From: Oceanospirillum beijerinckii DSM 7166
GTDB taxonomy: Bacteria > Pseudomonadota > Gammaproteobacteria > Pseudomonadales > Halomonadaceae
Direction: 5' to 3'
Length of the DNA stretch: 60,079 nucleotides
Assembly: GCF_000422425.1 (NCBI RefSeq)
Contig: NZ_AULT01000042.1
Span: 1-60,079, forward strand
Below, one piece after another: positions 43,492 through 51,349 of this stretch. A program made the translations under genes and the position numbers. The stretch's first letter is position 1; each line of letters starts with the position of its first letter. Under the pieces are notes generated by a model. That model had not been told where the DNA came from. It saw nothing but the letters and a program-made list of their open reading frames with translations, and did not search any database.

Positions 43492-43911
43492 ATGTCAGAT
43501 CTAATCGCCGATCTACGCACCCAACACTATGATCAGCCCGCCATGGACAAAGCCCATCATAGATTTACTGCCTTACTGGGCGCACTGCCATTGGCAACTA
43601 AACAGGCAATACCTGCATTACTGGCCAGCCTGCGCCGGGAAGTCATTGATCATTTTGATCAGGAAGAGCGCTTTATGCAGATGACGGGTTATGAGCGTTA
43701 TGATGCCCATAGAGAGCAACACCAACTATTTCTGAAGCAGCTGGATGAATATCAGAACGTTTTGGAATCAGATGGGGCCGATATTCAGAAAGTTCATTGG
43801 TCACTGTGCCAATGGCAACACGATCACGAGAAAATCTGGGATGAGCCCCTGGCTTCGTTCCTGAACTATAACGCCAGCTGGCATCCCCATCATATTGAAG
43901 AGGCCTCTTAG
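43492..43911 (+). CDS. Hemerythrin-like protein
   Basis: A 139-residue four-helix protein with the di-iron pattern of bacteriohemerythrins: DKAHHRF on helix A, DHFDQEERFM (HxxxE) on helix B, DAHREQHQLF (HxxxH) on helix C and a C-terminal HDHEKIWDEP/WHPHHIEE histidine set. Such proteins bind or store oxygen, or handle NO and peroxide. ATG 43492 follows GGGAGA; the longer TTG-initiated frame from 43456 is less likely. It is a single gene near a Crp/Fnr regulator. Short imperfect 16-bp repeats (GACCT...CCTCGTA) begin at its stop codon (43911-43950). Confidence 0.87.
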   Translation: MSDLIADLRTQHYDQPAMDKAHHRFTALLGALPLATKQAIPALLASLRREVIDHFDQEERFMQMTGYERYDAHREQHQLFLKQLDEYQNVLESDGADIQKVHWSLCQWQHDHEKIWDEPLASFLNYNASWHPHHIEEAS

Positions 43912-43950
43912 ACCTATTTCCTCGTAGACCTCTTCCCTCGTAGACCTACT
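43911..43950 (+). repeat. Short 16-bp tandem repeat
   Basis: GACCTATTTCCTCGTA is followed by GACCTCTTCCCTCGTA and a partial third unit GACCTACT. It starts on the last base of the hemerythrin stop codon. Confidence 0.7.
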
Positions 43951-43981
43951 CTTAGAGGCTTACACGATTCGACACACCCCG

Positions 43982-45043
43982 TCAGGGCAAGGCTTGTGCT
44001 GTAAGATCCAGCACCTTGCCCACGGTACGATTCCAGTTCGCAGCACATTCAGGACCACAGCGTTCGGCCCAGCGTGGCAAAATAACTTCTTTTGCGACCC
44101 TGTCACGAATGAGCAGATCCTGAGCTGAAGGTTTCACTAATGTCATGCCGCCATTGCTTCCCAGTTCACAGGGACCATTGGACAAACACGCCAGCGCGAC
44201 AGCATCCTCAGTAGCCGTTTCTTTCCACATATTATCGTTCAGGATGGCGATCTCTTGTTGCAGCAGCTGCTTTTGCTGATCATTCAAGCGGTGCCATTTA
44301 TTAAGGTTCATAGCCCCAAATGATAACCCCCAACCGACCCGTAAAGTAAAACCATAGGGAGTGTATTTGTGCAGGCCTACTGTATAAGCGGACATGGTGC
44401 CAGTAATCACACAATCAATCGCATCCTGTTGCAGGGCTTGAGGCACATCATTAAAACGGACATTAACGGGTACTGCACCAATACCATCAATAAAGTCCCC
44501 CAGAGTTTCCAGATAAACCCGCACACGCTTACCTTTTAAATCCCCAAGGTTATTAATACGCTGTTTACACCAGATCATCTGGCTGGGGAAGGGGTACAGT
44601 AGCATCAACTTGGCGTTATATTTCTCGGCAAAGGCACGCTCCAATGTTGGAAAATAAGCCTCAGACACCCGACGCAGCACCGAGATATTCTGTGCCAGGG
44701 AAGACAGATCACCGCCTTCGAAGATAGCACTTTCGGGCGTCACATAACCCGACATACCAAAAGCAAAATCAAACACACCGTTTTTCACCAGGCGCATGAT
44801 CTCGTAACCTTGTAAATCCAGTTCAGAATGAGGTGTAATCTCACCTATAATCTGCCTGTCACTTACCTCAGCAATATGCTGATTCCAGAATGGACCTTCA
44901 TGTTTTTGATAGTTGGTAAAGTAACCCCAGGTCCCTACCGCTTTAAAGATCAGGGTATCATTAGCCGACAGGTTATGACTGATAAACCAAGTCATCAGGC
45001 AGACTGAGATCAGAGTAAAAAAACGTTTAAATCGCTTTATCAT
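43982..45043 (-). CDS. TRAP-type dicarboxylate-like solute-binding protein (DctP family), orphan
   Basis: A 353-residue exported binding protein: signal peptide (FFTLISVCLMTWFISHNLSA) and then the DctP fold, including LGDLKGKRVRVYLETLGDFI with the arginine region that holds the ligand carboxylate. IDCVITGTMSAYTVGLHKYT and MNLNKWHRLNDQQKQLLQQE follow. The C-terminal part contains extra cysteines (ALACLSNGPCEL, RCGPECAANW) that could form disulfides. No DctQ or DctM membrane genes are adjacent. It is divergent from a DctB/DctD-type two-component system at 45193, so it may serve as sensor partner rather than transporter. ATG 45043 places the signal peptide correctly; ATG 45067 is possible. Confidence 0.85.
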   Translation of the reverse strand: MIKRFKRFFTLISVCLMTWFISHNLSANDTLIFKAVGTWGYFTNYQKHEGPFWNQHIAEVSDRQIIGEITPHSELDLQGYEIMRLVKNGVFDFAFGMSGYVTPESAIFEGGDLSSLAQNISVLRRVSEAYFPTLERAFAEKYNAKLMLLYPFPSQMIWCKQRINNLGDLKGKRVRVYLETLGDFIDGIGAVPVNVRFNDVPQALQQDAIDCVITGTMSAYTVGLHKYTPYGFTLRVGWGLSFGAMNLNKWHRLNDQQKQLLQQEIAILNDNMWKETATEDAVALACLSNGPCELGSNGGMTLVKPSAQDLLIRDRVAKEVILPRWAERCGPECAANWNRTVGKVLDLTAQALP

Positions 45044-45192
45044 CAAGGTGTTACCGCAGGCAAACATCAGGGCTTCAATCGAATACCAGCTGCAACACTG
45101 TAGCAGCTAAAAATTAATAACCCAGGGTGTATTCATTAATTTTCCAGAGTACCCTTAATCAAGCTACTAAACAAAACTTTATCCCGGACTCT

Positions 45193-47154
45193 ATGAAAAA
45201 CATCAATCGCTTTGGTATCCGCAGTCGCTTTTTCTTTGCCTTTGGCGCACTCAGTGCCCTGACTTTGCTGGCAGGAATAATCAGCTGGGTGTCCTACAAT
45301 CGTCTGGGTGATGAACTGAATCAGGTGGTAGAAGGTAATATCCATACCCTGAGCCTGATGACCGAGCTGAAAGAACAGGGCACGCGTATCACCCTGATGG
45401 CCCCGACATTATTGGCGGCAGATGATGAGATCAGCCGAGAGCTGATTGAGCGTGAGCTGAAGCTCAACCTCCAGGAAATGACAAACCTGTTACCCAAAAT
45501 TTCAGCGGTGACTCAGGACCATCAGGCGCAGCAAACGTTATTTGAGCAGATTGAAGCCATCAAAGCCTCTTTGACCGAACTGAATAGCAATGTACTGCAT
45601 AAACTGGATATTCAGCAGCAGAAACAAGCTGAAAACCGCCGTTTACGCTGGGTGGCGGCCAGCTTCCTCAGTGATATCAATTCTCTGATTGAAGAGGTTC
45701 AGCGCAGCCTGTTCAGTCACTACAACCAACAGATGCCGGATTCCTGGATAGTGATGAACAGCTACGGTCAGGAAGCCACGCAAAGCATCAATACCGACTT
45801 GCAGTACTTGTACCGTATCAAGGCCGATGTCAACCTGTTGATCAACCTTGTGGACCGGGCCCAGCACCTGCCGGACCTGAACTCACTGATCGCTACCCAG
45901 GCCTATTCCGATGAAATTATCCAACGAATTAAGCAGGATATGCAGGCGCTGGATAAGCTCCATGGCGTGCAAACATTAAAAAATACCATCGTAAATATCG
46001 TATTCCTCACCGGTGGCGAGAACAATATGTTTGCGATCCGCAGCCAGGAGCGAAAAATTTTACAGGATGGTGAATTGCAGCTCAGCCGAAGCCGCACCGA
46101 ACTGGACCTGTTAAACCAACAGATCGCTGCAGAGACAGAGCAGACAGAGCAAGCGGCTCAGGCTTCCGCTGCCAATGCCCAACAAACCATCCGCAAAGGA
46201 CGTATCTGGATGCTGTTGATGGTAGCGACCAGTTTGCTGCTCTCTATCATTATTGTCTGGCTGTATGTTGGTCGAAATATGGTGGGACGCATCACAAGGC
46301 TGGATGCCAGTATGCGCGCCATCGCCGACGGCAATCTGGAACAGACTGTTGAGGTCAAAGGCAATGACGAGATTACAGCGATGGCCCGATCATTACTGAG
46401 CTTTCGGGATCAACTGTCAACACTCCAGGAGGAGCTGGTACAAGCCGGTAAACTGGCGGCGCTAGGACAATTGTCGGCAGGTATTGCCCATGAGATCAAC
46501 CAGCCATTATCCGCTATTGGTCACTACTCCCATAACGGGGTGCGCCTGCTCAACGCCGGTCGCCTGGAAGACACCGAGAAAAACCTGAAACAGATCTCCA
46601 ACCTGACCAAACGGGCCGCCACCATTATCACCCGTTTAAAAGCTTTAGCACGTAAACAGCAAACCAATCTGGTTGCAGTGGATGTACAGCAAGTGATAGA
46701 AAGCGTGCTTTTGATGCTGGAAGGTGATGAAGTCAGAAAACAGACCGTGATCGAAATTGACTGTCAGGACGATCTGCCTAAAGTTTGTGCAGACAGCGTA
46801 CAGTTGGAACAGGTGGTGATGAACCTGATGACGAACGCTTTGGATGCCATGACGGAACAGGACGAACGCTATATCCATATTCGTTGCCTCCGGCCGGCAG
46901 CAATATCACAAGGAAAAGATCAGGTCATGATTCAGATACAGGACAATGGACCGGGGATCAGTCAGGCAGCCAGGGAGCACCTGTTTGAGCCGTTTTTTAC
47001 CACAAAACCCCGTAACCTGAGTTTGGGTCTGGGCTTATCGATCTCCTTTAATATTATTAAGAGTTTTGGTGGCAAGTTGATGGTTGATGACCAGGCCGGA
47101 CAGGGTGCCTCCTTTTGTATTCAACTGCCAGCATACCGGAGCCCACAGTCATGA
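45193..47154 (+). CDS. DctB/TorS-like membrane sensor histidine kinase
   Basis: A 653-residue kinase. A first membrane helix near residues 12-33 and a second near 333-356 enclose a large helical periplasmic sensor of about 300 residues (many Q/L/E heptads, like TorS/NarX helical-bundle sensors). A HAMP domain and the phosphoacceptor helix LSAGIAHEINQPLSAIGHYS, typical of DctB/NtrB-type kinases, come next. The ATPase part shows NLMTNALDAM, DNGPGIS and LGLGLSISFNIIKSFGG. ATG 45193 was chosen as the start of the basic KNINRFGIRSR leader. It overlaps the response regulator by 4 bases. TorS-like sensors can read a binding protein; the divergent TRAP protein would suit this. Confidence 0.88.
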   Translation: MKNINRFGIRSRFFFAFGALSALTLLAGIISWVSYNRLGDELNQVVEGNIHTLSLMTELKEQGTRITLMAPTLLAADDEISRELIERELKLNLQEMTNLLPKISAVTQDHQAQQTLFEQIEAIKASLTELNSNVLHKLDIQQQKQAENRRLRWVAASFLSDINSLIEEVQRSLFSHYNQQMPDSWIVMNSYGQEATQSINTDLQYLYRIKADVNLLINLVDRAQHLPDLNSLIATQAYSDEIIQRIKQDMQALDKLHGVQTLKNTIVNIVFLTGGENNMFAIRSQERKILQDGELQLSRSRTELDLLNQQIAAETEQTEQAAQASAANAQQTIRKGRIWMLLMVATSLLLSIIIVWLYVGRNMVGRITRLDASMRAIADGNLEQTVEVKGNDEITAMARSLLSFRDQLSTLQEELVQAGKLAALGQLSAGIAHEINQPLSAIGHYSHNGVRLLNAGRLEDTEKNLKQISNLTKRAATIITRLKALARKQQTNLVAVDVQQVIESVLLMLEGDEVRKQTVIEIDCQDDLPKVCADSVQLEQVVMNLMTNALDAMTEQDERYIHIRCLRPAAISQGKDQVMIQIQDNGPGISQAAREHLFEPFFTTKPRNLSLGLGLSISFNIIKSFGGKLMVDDQAGQGASFCIQLPAYRSPQS

Positions 47155-48557
47155 GCCAGTCGCCGTTACAAGAGATAAACCCACTGTCACCCGCAGCCGC
47201 GCACACGCCCCGACATACAGGACAGGTGATTGTAATTGATGATGAGGAGATCGTACGGGACTCCATGACCCAAACCCTTGAATTAGAGGGATACCAGGTA
47301 TTGGCGTTTGAAGATCCGAATGAAGCCTTGGCATACTGTGCTCAGGATTGGCAGGGCGTAATTATCTGTGATGTGCGCATGAATATGATGCATGGGCTGG
47401 ATGTATTGCAGAAAATACTGGAGATTGATGCTGAGATTCCGGTAATCATGTTCAGTGGCCATGGTGATATTGCCATTGCAATTCAGGCCATTCGCCTGGG
47501 AGCCTACGATTTTCTGGAGAAGAACGACGACCCGGAGCACCAACTTAATACCATACAAAGAGCCTGGAACCAACGGCACCTGGTTCTGGAAAACCGCTGT
47601 TTACGCCAGGTTATTGGTGGTCAACATGAGATTGAAAACCGTCTGGTGGGTCAAACTCCTGCCATGGTTCAGTTAAGGGAGCTGGTACTGCAACTGGCTC
47701 AGATCGATGTTGATCTGATCATCAATGGTGCCACCGGAACAGGTAAAGAGGTGGTCGCCAAATGTCTGCATGATTTTAGCCCCAGAGCAAAAAAGCCCTT
47801 TGTAGCTCTGAACTGTGGCGCAGTCACCGAGTCGGTGATTGAAAGCGAGCTATTTGGCCATGAAGCCGGCGCTTTTACCGGAGCCAATAAGCGTCGTATT
47901 GGCAAGATCGAGTACGCTTGTGGCGGTACTCTATTCTTGGATGAGATCGAAAGCATGCCTCACTCGCTACAGATCCGTTTACTGCGGGTATTGCAGGAAC
48001 GTACCCTGCAGCGGTTGGGCGGCAATGAAAATATTAATGTGGACATCCGGGTGGTGGCGGCTTCGAAAGAAGATCTAAGAATCAGCGCCGATGAAGGCCG
48101 CTTCCGGGAAGATCTCTACTACCGCCTGAATGTCGCCAGCCTGGATATTCCAAGCCTGGATCAACGTAAAGACGATATCCCACTGTTATTCAGCCACTTT
48201 GTTGAACAAGCCAATCAACGTTTTAACCGTGACAGTCGTCCGATACCGGAAGCTTTGTTAAGCCAGCTCACCCTGCAATCCTGGCCTGGTAATGTGCGCG
48301 AACTGCGTAATGCCGCTGAACGCTGGGCTTTGGGTTTGCCACTCCCCAATCTGGCCGAAGCACCACGGATCCCTCAGCAGGGCAACCTGGATGAGCTGGT
48401 AGAGCATTACGAGAAGCAAGTCATTATCAACGCCCTGAAAGCGAATAAAGGCCAAGCGGAATTAACCGCCCAAGCGTTGGACATTCCCCGGAAAAAGCTC
48501 TATTTACGTATGAAAAAATACGGGCTTGAGCGCAGTAACTTTACCGACAAAGAATAA
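47151..48557 (+). CDS. Sigma-54-dependent response regulator (DctD/NtrC type)
   Basis: A 468-residue activator with a receiver domain at about 20-140 (VIVIDDEEIVRDSM, phosphorylation Asp in VIICDVRMNMMHG). The AAA+ domain follows (INGATGTGKEVVAKCLHDFS Walker A, the GAFTGANKRR sigma-54 contact loop, GGTLFLDEIESMP Walker B). A Fis-type helix-turn-helix ends the protein (NKGQAELTAQALDIPRKKLY). It activates RNA polymerase with sigma-54 after phosphorylation by the kinase encoded just upstream; ATGA overlap couples their translation. The natural target is the divergent TRAP binding-protein gene or a distant transport operon. No textbook -24/-12 promoter was found in the intergenic region. Confidence 0.93.
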   Translation: MSQSPLQEINPLSPAAAHTPRHTGQVIVIDDEEIVRDSMTQTLELEGYQVLAFEDPNEALAYCAQDWQGVIICDVRMNMMHGLDVLQKILEIDAEIPVIMFSGHGDIAIAIQAIRLGAYDFLEKNDDPEHQLNTIQRAWNQRHLVLENRCLRQVIGGQHEIENRLVGQTPAMVQLRELVLQLAQIDVDLIINGATGTGKEVVAKCLHDFSPRAKKPFVALNCGAVTESVIESELFGHEAGAFTGANKRRIGKIEYACGGTLFLDEIESMPHSLQIRLLRVLQERTLQRLGGNENINVDIRVVAASKEDLRISADEGRFREDLYYRLNVASLDIPSLDQRKDDIPLLFSHFVEQANQRFNRDSRPIPEALLSQLTLQSWPGNVRELRNAAERWALGLPLPNLAEAPRIPQQGNLDELVEHYEKQVIINALKANKGQAELTAQALDIPRKKLYLRMKKYGLERSNFTDKE

Positions 48558-48634
48558 GATAGCCTCATATATAACACCGCATCACAAGGTAACGTCTTCT
48601 GGTTCGGCATAGGCTCATGGGTGGAAAGGTTAAA

Positions 48635-48760
48635 AGTTACGGGGTTAAGAGTTACGGGGTTAAGAGTTACGGGGTTAAGAGTGGTTAAGGGTTAAGGGTT
48701 AAGGGTTAAGGGTTAAGGGTTAAGGGTTAAGGGTTAAGGGTTAAGGGTTAAGGGTTAAGG
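48635..48760 (+). repeat. Two-tier tandem array: 15-bp x3, then 7-bp GGTTAAG x11
   Basis: AGTTACGGGGTTAAG is repeated three times without a gap (48635-48679). After three bases, GGTTAAG is repeated eleven times with no change (48683-48759, plus one G). The 7-mer is contained in the 15-mer with slight change, so the array probably grew from it. GGG runs every seven bases could form a G-quadruplex. Confidence 0.97.
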
Positions 48761-48836
48761 ACAATACCAAAACCCACTTACCTTTATCTACGGCTACAGA
48801 GAGCCATACTGGGAGCACTAAAGACAGTACGCCGCT

Positions 48837-49070
48837 TTAATTCAATACTTGTTGAATAAAGTCCTGTACTTCAGGCAACAGGCTATAGTCTTTCTTTTCA
48901 AGCGCCCGTACTTCAGCCCGAAGCGGTTCTCGCATCTCGGGCGTTTCCTGTAGCCACTTACTGACAACCCCTTGGCACTCCTCCAGTGTTTGCTCAGGAG
49001 TAATCGGCGCCGAACAGGCGATCAGCAGGGCTTTGAAATCTACTTCGTCGACTAAATCAGCGAACATCAT
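48837..49070 (-). CDS. Small acidic protein of unknown function
   Basis: A 77-residue, acidic, mainly helical protein (MFADLVDEVDFKALLIACSA, then PEQTLEECQGVVSKWLQETP and LLPEVQDFIQQVLN). ATG 49070 has AGGAG seven bases before it; a frame extension of 12 codons upstream is unlikely. No signal peptide or membrane helix. It lies between the tandem array and the end of the dgc operon as an independent minus-strand gene. Not recognised. Confidence 0.65.
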   Translation of the reverse strand: MMFADLVDEVDFKALLIACSAPITPEQTLEECQGVVSKWLQETPEMREPLRAEVRALEKKDYSLLPEVQDFIQQVLN

Positions 49071-49240
49071 GGTAACGTCTCCTAAAATTGCATCAGAGTC
49101 TGACAACCTAATCGGCTTCAGCCGCCGAAATCAAGGTGTATAAACCCAGTCTTTATAATTTATTTTAGTTCTTACTATCTTCTCGGGCATTCAAAAAAGC
49201 GTCATTGTAGCGACTGCTTTTAACGCCTGTAAAACGCAAA

Positions 49241-49273
49241 GGGACTCCGATTAACATCCAGTTAACGGAGCCC
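49241..49273 (-). terminator. Terminator of the dgc-etf operon
   Basis: On the minus strand GGGCTCCGTTAAC pairs with GTTAATCGGAGTCCC (one unpaired base each side) around a 5-base loop. TTTGCGTTTT follows. It lies 42 bases after the etfB stop. Confidence 0.8.
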
Positions 49274-49314
49274 TGTCGAAACGGTGCATTAAGGCTTAAT
49301 TGATAAACCAAGCC

Positions 49315-50094
49315 CTACTTAATGACCTTTTCCTCCAGTAAGAGTTTGAAGATCTCTTCCGCCTGTTCCTTGGCCGACTCACTCTTCATCACCTTACCCG
49401 CTTTACCCTGAGGCTTGGCAGTAGCGGCTTTAAAACGATCCGCCGCAGTTTTAGCTTTCACCACTTTCAGACGTTTAGGACGTGGTTTGGCATCACTTTC
49501 TTGCCAACCCGCACGTACCTCATCCACTTCGGTAACGGCTTTATTGCCTTCGATACGGGCACGCATACCCGGACCATAAGCGGTTTGGCGTGCTTCCGCC
49601 GCTGCGTTATCAACGCTTGCGACAAACGGTAGCGGTACACTGACCGCACGACGTTGACCCCGTGGCAATGCCAGCAGGATCTCAGCGACACCATCATCAA
49701 TGGAGACGATATCCGCGATACGCGGCACCAGCGGCCAGCCCAACTGTTCCGCCAGAAGATAAGGCACCATACCTGAGGACTCACCGCTCTCAGCGCGCAC
49801 ACCAGTCAGCACGATATCCGCATTGGCCGATTGCAGGTAATCGCCCAGTGCCGGTACGGCATCATCTTGCTCGGCCAGTTCCAGTACTTTCAGCTCTGGC
49901 AGACCCATACCCGCATAGGTGCGCAGAACAGGTTCAGACGACGCACCGGCATGTAGTACGGTCAGCTGACTGTTTTGGACCACTTTCAGGTTCATACCCA
50001 GCTCAACGGCACGACCATCCTGCTCGGCACGACGTTGACGACCGGACTGAGGGTGACGGCCAACAGAGACCAAAGAAACAACATTAAGCGGCAT
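49315..50094 (-). CDS. etfB: Electron transfer flavoprotein, beta subunit (dgc-associated)
   Basis: A 259-residue ETF beta/FixA-family protein (VSLVSVGRHPQSGRQRRAEQ, then SANADIVLTGVRAESGESSG and the C-terminal KAKTAADRFKAATAKP). With EtfA it takes electrons from the dimethylglycine dehydrogenase and passes them toward the quinone pool. The C-terminal tail is lysine-rich. ATG 50094 is preceded by GGAGG at 8 bases and lies inside the end of etfA, an 11-base overlap. A GTG three codons earlier is closer to the ribosome site and less likely. Last gene of the operon, as in Pseudomonas, where a dedicated ETF pair accompanies dgcAB. Confidence 0.92.
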   Translation of the reverse strand: MPLNVVSLVSVGRHPQSGRQRRAEQDGRAVELGMNLKVVQNSQLTVLHAGASSEPVLRTYAGMGLPELKVLELAEQDDAVPALGDYLQSANADIVLTGVRAESGESSGMVPYLLAEQLGWPLVPRIADIVSIDDGVAEILLALPRGQRRAVSVPLPFVASVDNAAAEARQTAYGPGMRARIEGNKAVTEVDEVRAGWQESDAKPRPKRLKVVKAKTAADRFKAATAKPQGKAGKVMKSESAKEQAEEIFKLLLEEKVIK

Positions 50095-51349
50095 TTTGGT
50101 CACCTCCTTCAGCTTGCTCGGCTTTATGAGCCTGCATCAGTTTGATCAACTCAGCCAGCACCTCTTCACTGTCGCCAATAGCACTCAGAGCGGCACGTTT
50201 CACCATGTCACAACCGGCGTCGCTGTTGATCGCGATCACCTTGTCACACTGGCCGATACCCTGCATATGCTGAATTGCACCCGAGATACCCACGGCGATA
50301 TAAACGCGGGCCGTTACCCAGGTACCAGTGGCACCCACCTGACGGAAACGCGGCATAAAGCCATCATCCACCGCCACACGGCTGGCACCTTCGGTAGCGC
50401 CCAGCACTTCGGCGGCTTCGTGGAACTGCTCCCAGTTATGGATACCGTTACCCGCCGACAGAATAAACTCGGCTTCAGCCAGAGGGATGGCGTTTGGATC
50501 AACCGCCACCTGTCCCTGATCTTTCAGACGGGTAATCGTCAGAGGTATCGCCGCCAGTTCGATAGCCTGGGCCTCATGACGGGTTTCATCAATCGGATCA
50601 GCACACTCTTCCGCCAACAGCAGGATACGTGGCGTGGCACGCTGAATATCCTTGCTGCCACTGGCACCGCGACTGACGGTAGAGGCATGATCTACCTGCC
50701 ACGCCTGAACCGCAGGACGTTCGCTTAAACGTGCCGCCAGACGGGAACCCAGATCGGCACCACCGTGAACACTGTCCGGGAACAGCCAATGTTTCGGTTG
50801 CAGTTGAGCTTCCACCTGCATCAGGGCAGCCAGACGTTGCTCTGGGGCAAAACCTTCATACTCTTCACCGCCCAGGTGGATCAAGCGATCCACACCGGCG
50901 GTGTCATAACCTTCTTCTTTACTTTCGCCAAAGCAGACAGCAACAACAGCGCCTTCGCCGTCAATGCCTTTCACTAACTTGTGCGCCTGACCCAGAACAT
51001 CTTTGTCCTGACTGGTCAGACGACCACCCACCAGATCCGGCACGACTACGATGTAGAAGTCAGGGTTTTCAACCGCATGCAGCGGCAGCTGTACTTCCTG
51101 CGGACCACTGCTGCGACGACCCAGACCGGCTGCAGTGGCGTTACCTTTCAGGCGATCAATACGCTTGATGCCATTAGGACCGATAAAGCCCACCTTGTGC
51201 GGATTCTTACGAATCAGACCGGAAGGACCACGTACTTCCGCTTCTTCACCCACATTGATGGTGCCATGCAACGGGTGCAGGCGGTTACGGGCGATCCACT
51301 CGGCACGAGGATCTCTGCGCAGTACCTCAAAAGAGCCTTCACCACTCAT
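50084..51349 (-). CDS. etfA: Electron transfer flavoprotein, alpha subunit (dgc-associated)
   Basis: A 421-residue alpha subunit, longer than the usual 310 residues because of an N-terminal extension (about 1-95) that is typical of the dgc-linked version. The FAD-binding C-terminal half is intact: VGATGTWVTARVYIAVGISG, IQHMQGIGQCDKVIAINSDA. It forms the FAD-carrying heterodimer with EtfB. The start ATG overlaps the dgcB stop (TAATG) and its end overlaps etfB, indicating tight coupling. Found in the cytoplasm next to the membrane-bound DgcB iron-sulfur protein. Confidence 0.94.
   Translation of the reverse strand: MSGEGSFEVLRRDPRAEWIARNRLHPLHGTINVGEEAEVRGPSGLIRKNPHKVGFIGPNGIKRIDRLKGNATAAGLGRRSSGPQEVQLPLHAVENPDFYIVVVPDLVGGRLTSQDKDVLGQAHKLVKGIDGEGAVVAVCFGESKEEGYDTAGVDRLIHLGGEEYEGFAPEQRLAALMQVEAQLQPKHWLFPDSVHGGADLGSRLAARLSERPAVQAWQVDHASTVSRGASGSKDIQRATPRILLLAEECADPIDETRHEAQAIELAAIPLTITRLKDQGQVAVDPNAIPLAEAEFILSAGNGIHNWEQFHEAAEVLGATEGASRVAVDDGFMPRFRQVGATGTWVTARVYIAVGISGAIQHMQGIGQCDKVIAINSDAGCDMVKRAALSAIGDSEEVLAELIKLMQAHKAEQAEGGDQNAA

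Noticed and set aside
45044-45192. Sigma-54 promoter before the TRAP binding-protein gene
   Set aside because: A TG-N10-GC sequence (CTGCTACAGTGTTGC on the minus strand) has the right spacing but lacks the GG of the -24 element, and it lies in a hairpin.
48635-48760. CRISPR array
   Set aside because: The repeats are contiguous, 7 or 15 bases long and without spacers; no cas gene is present in the window.
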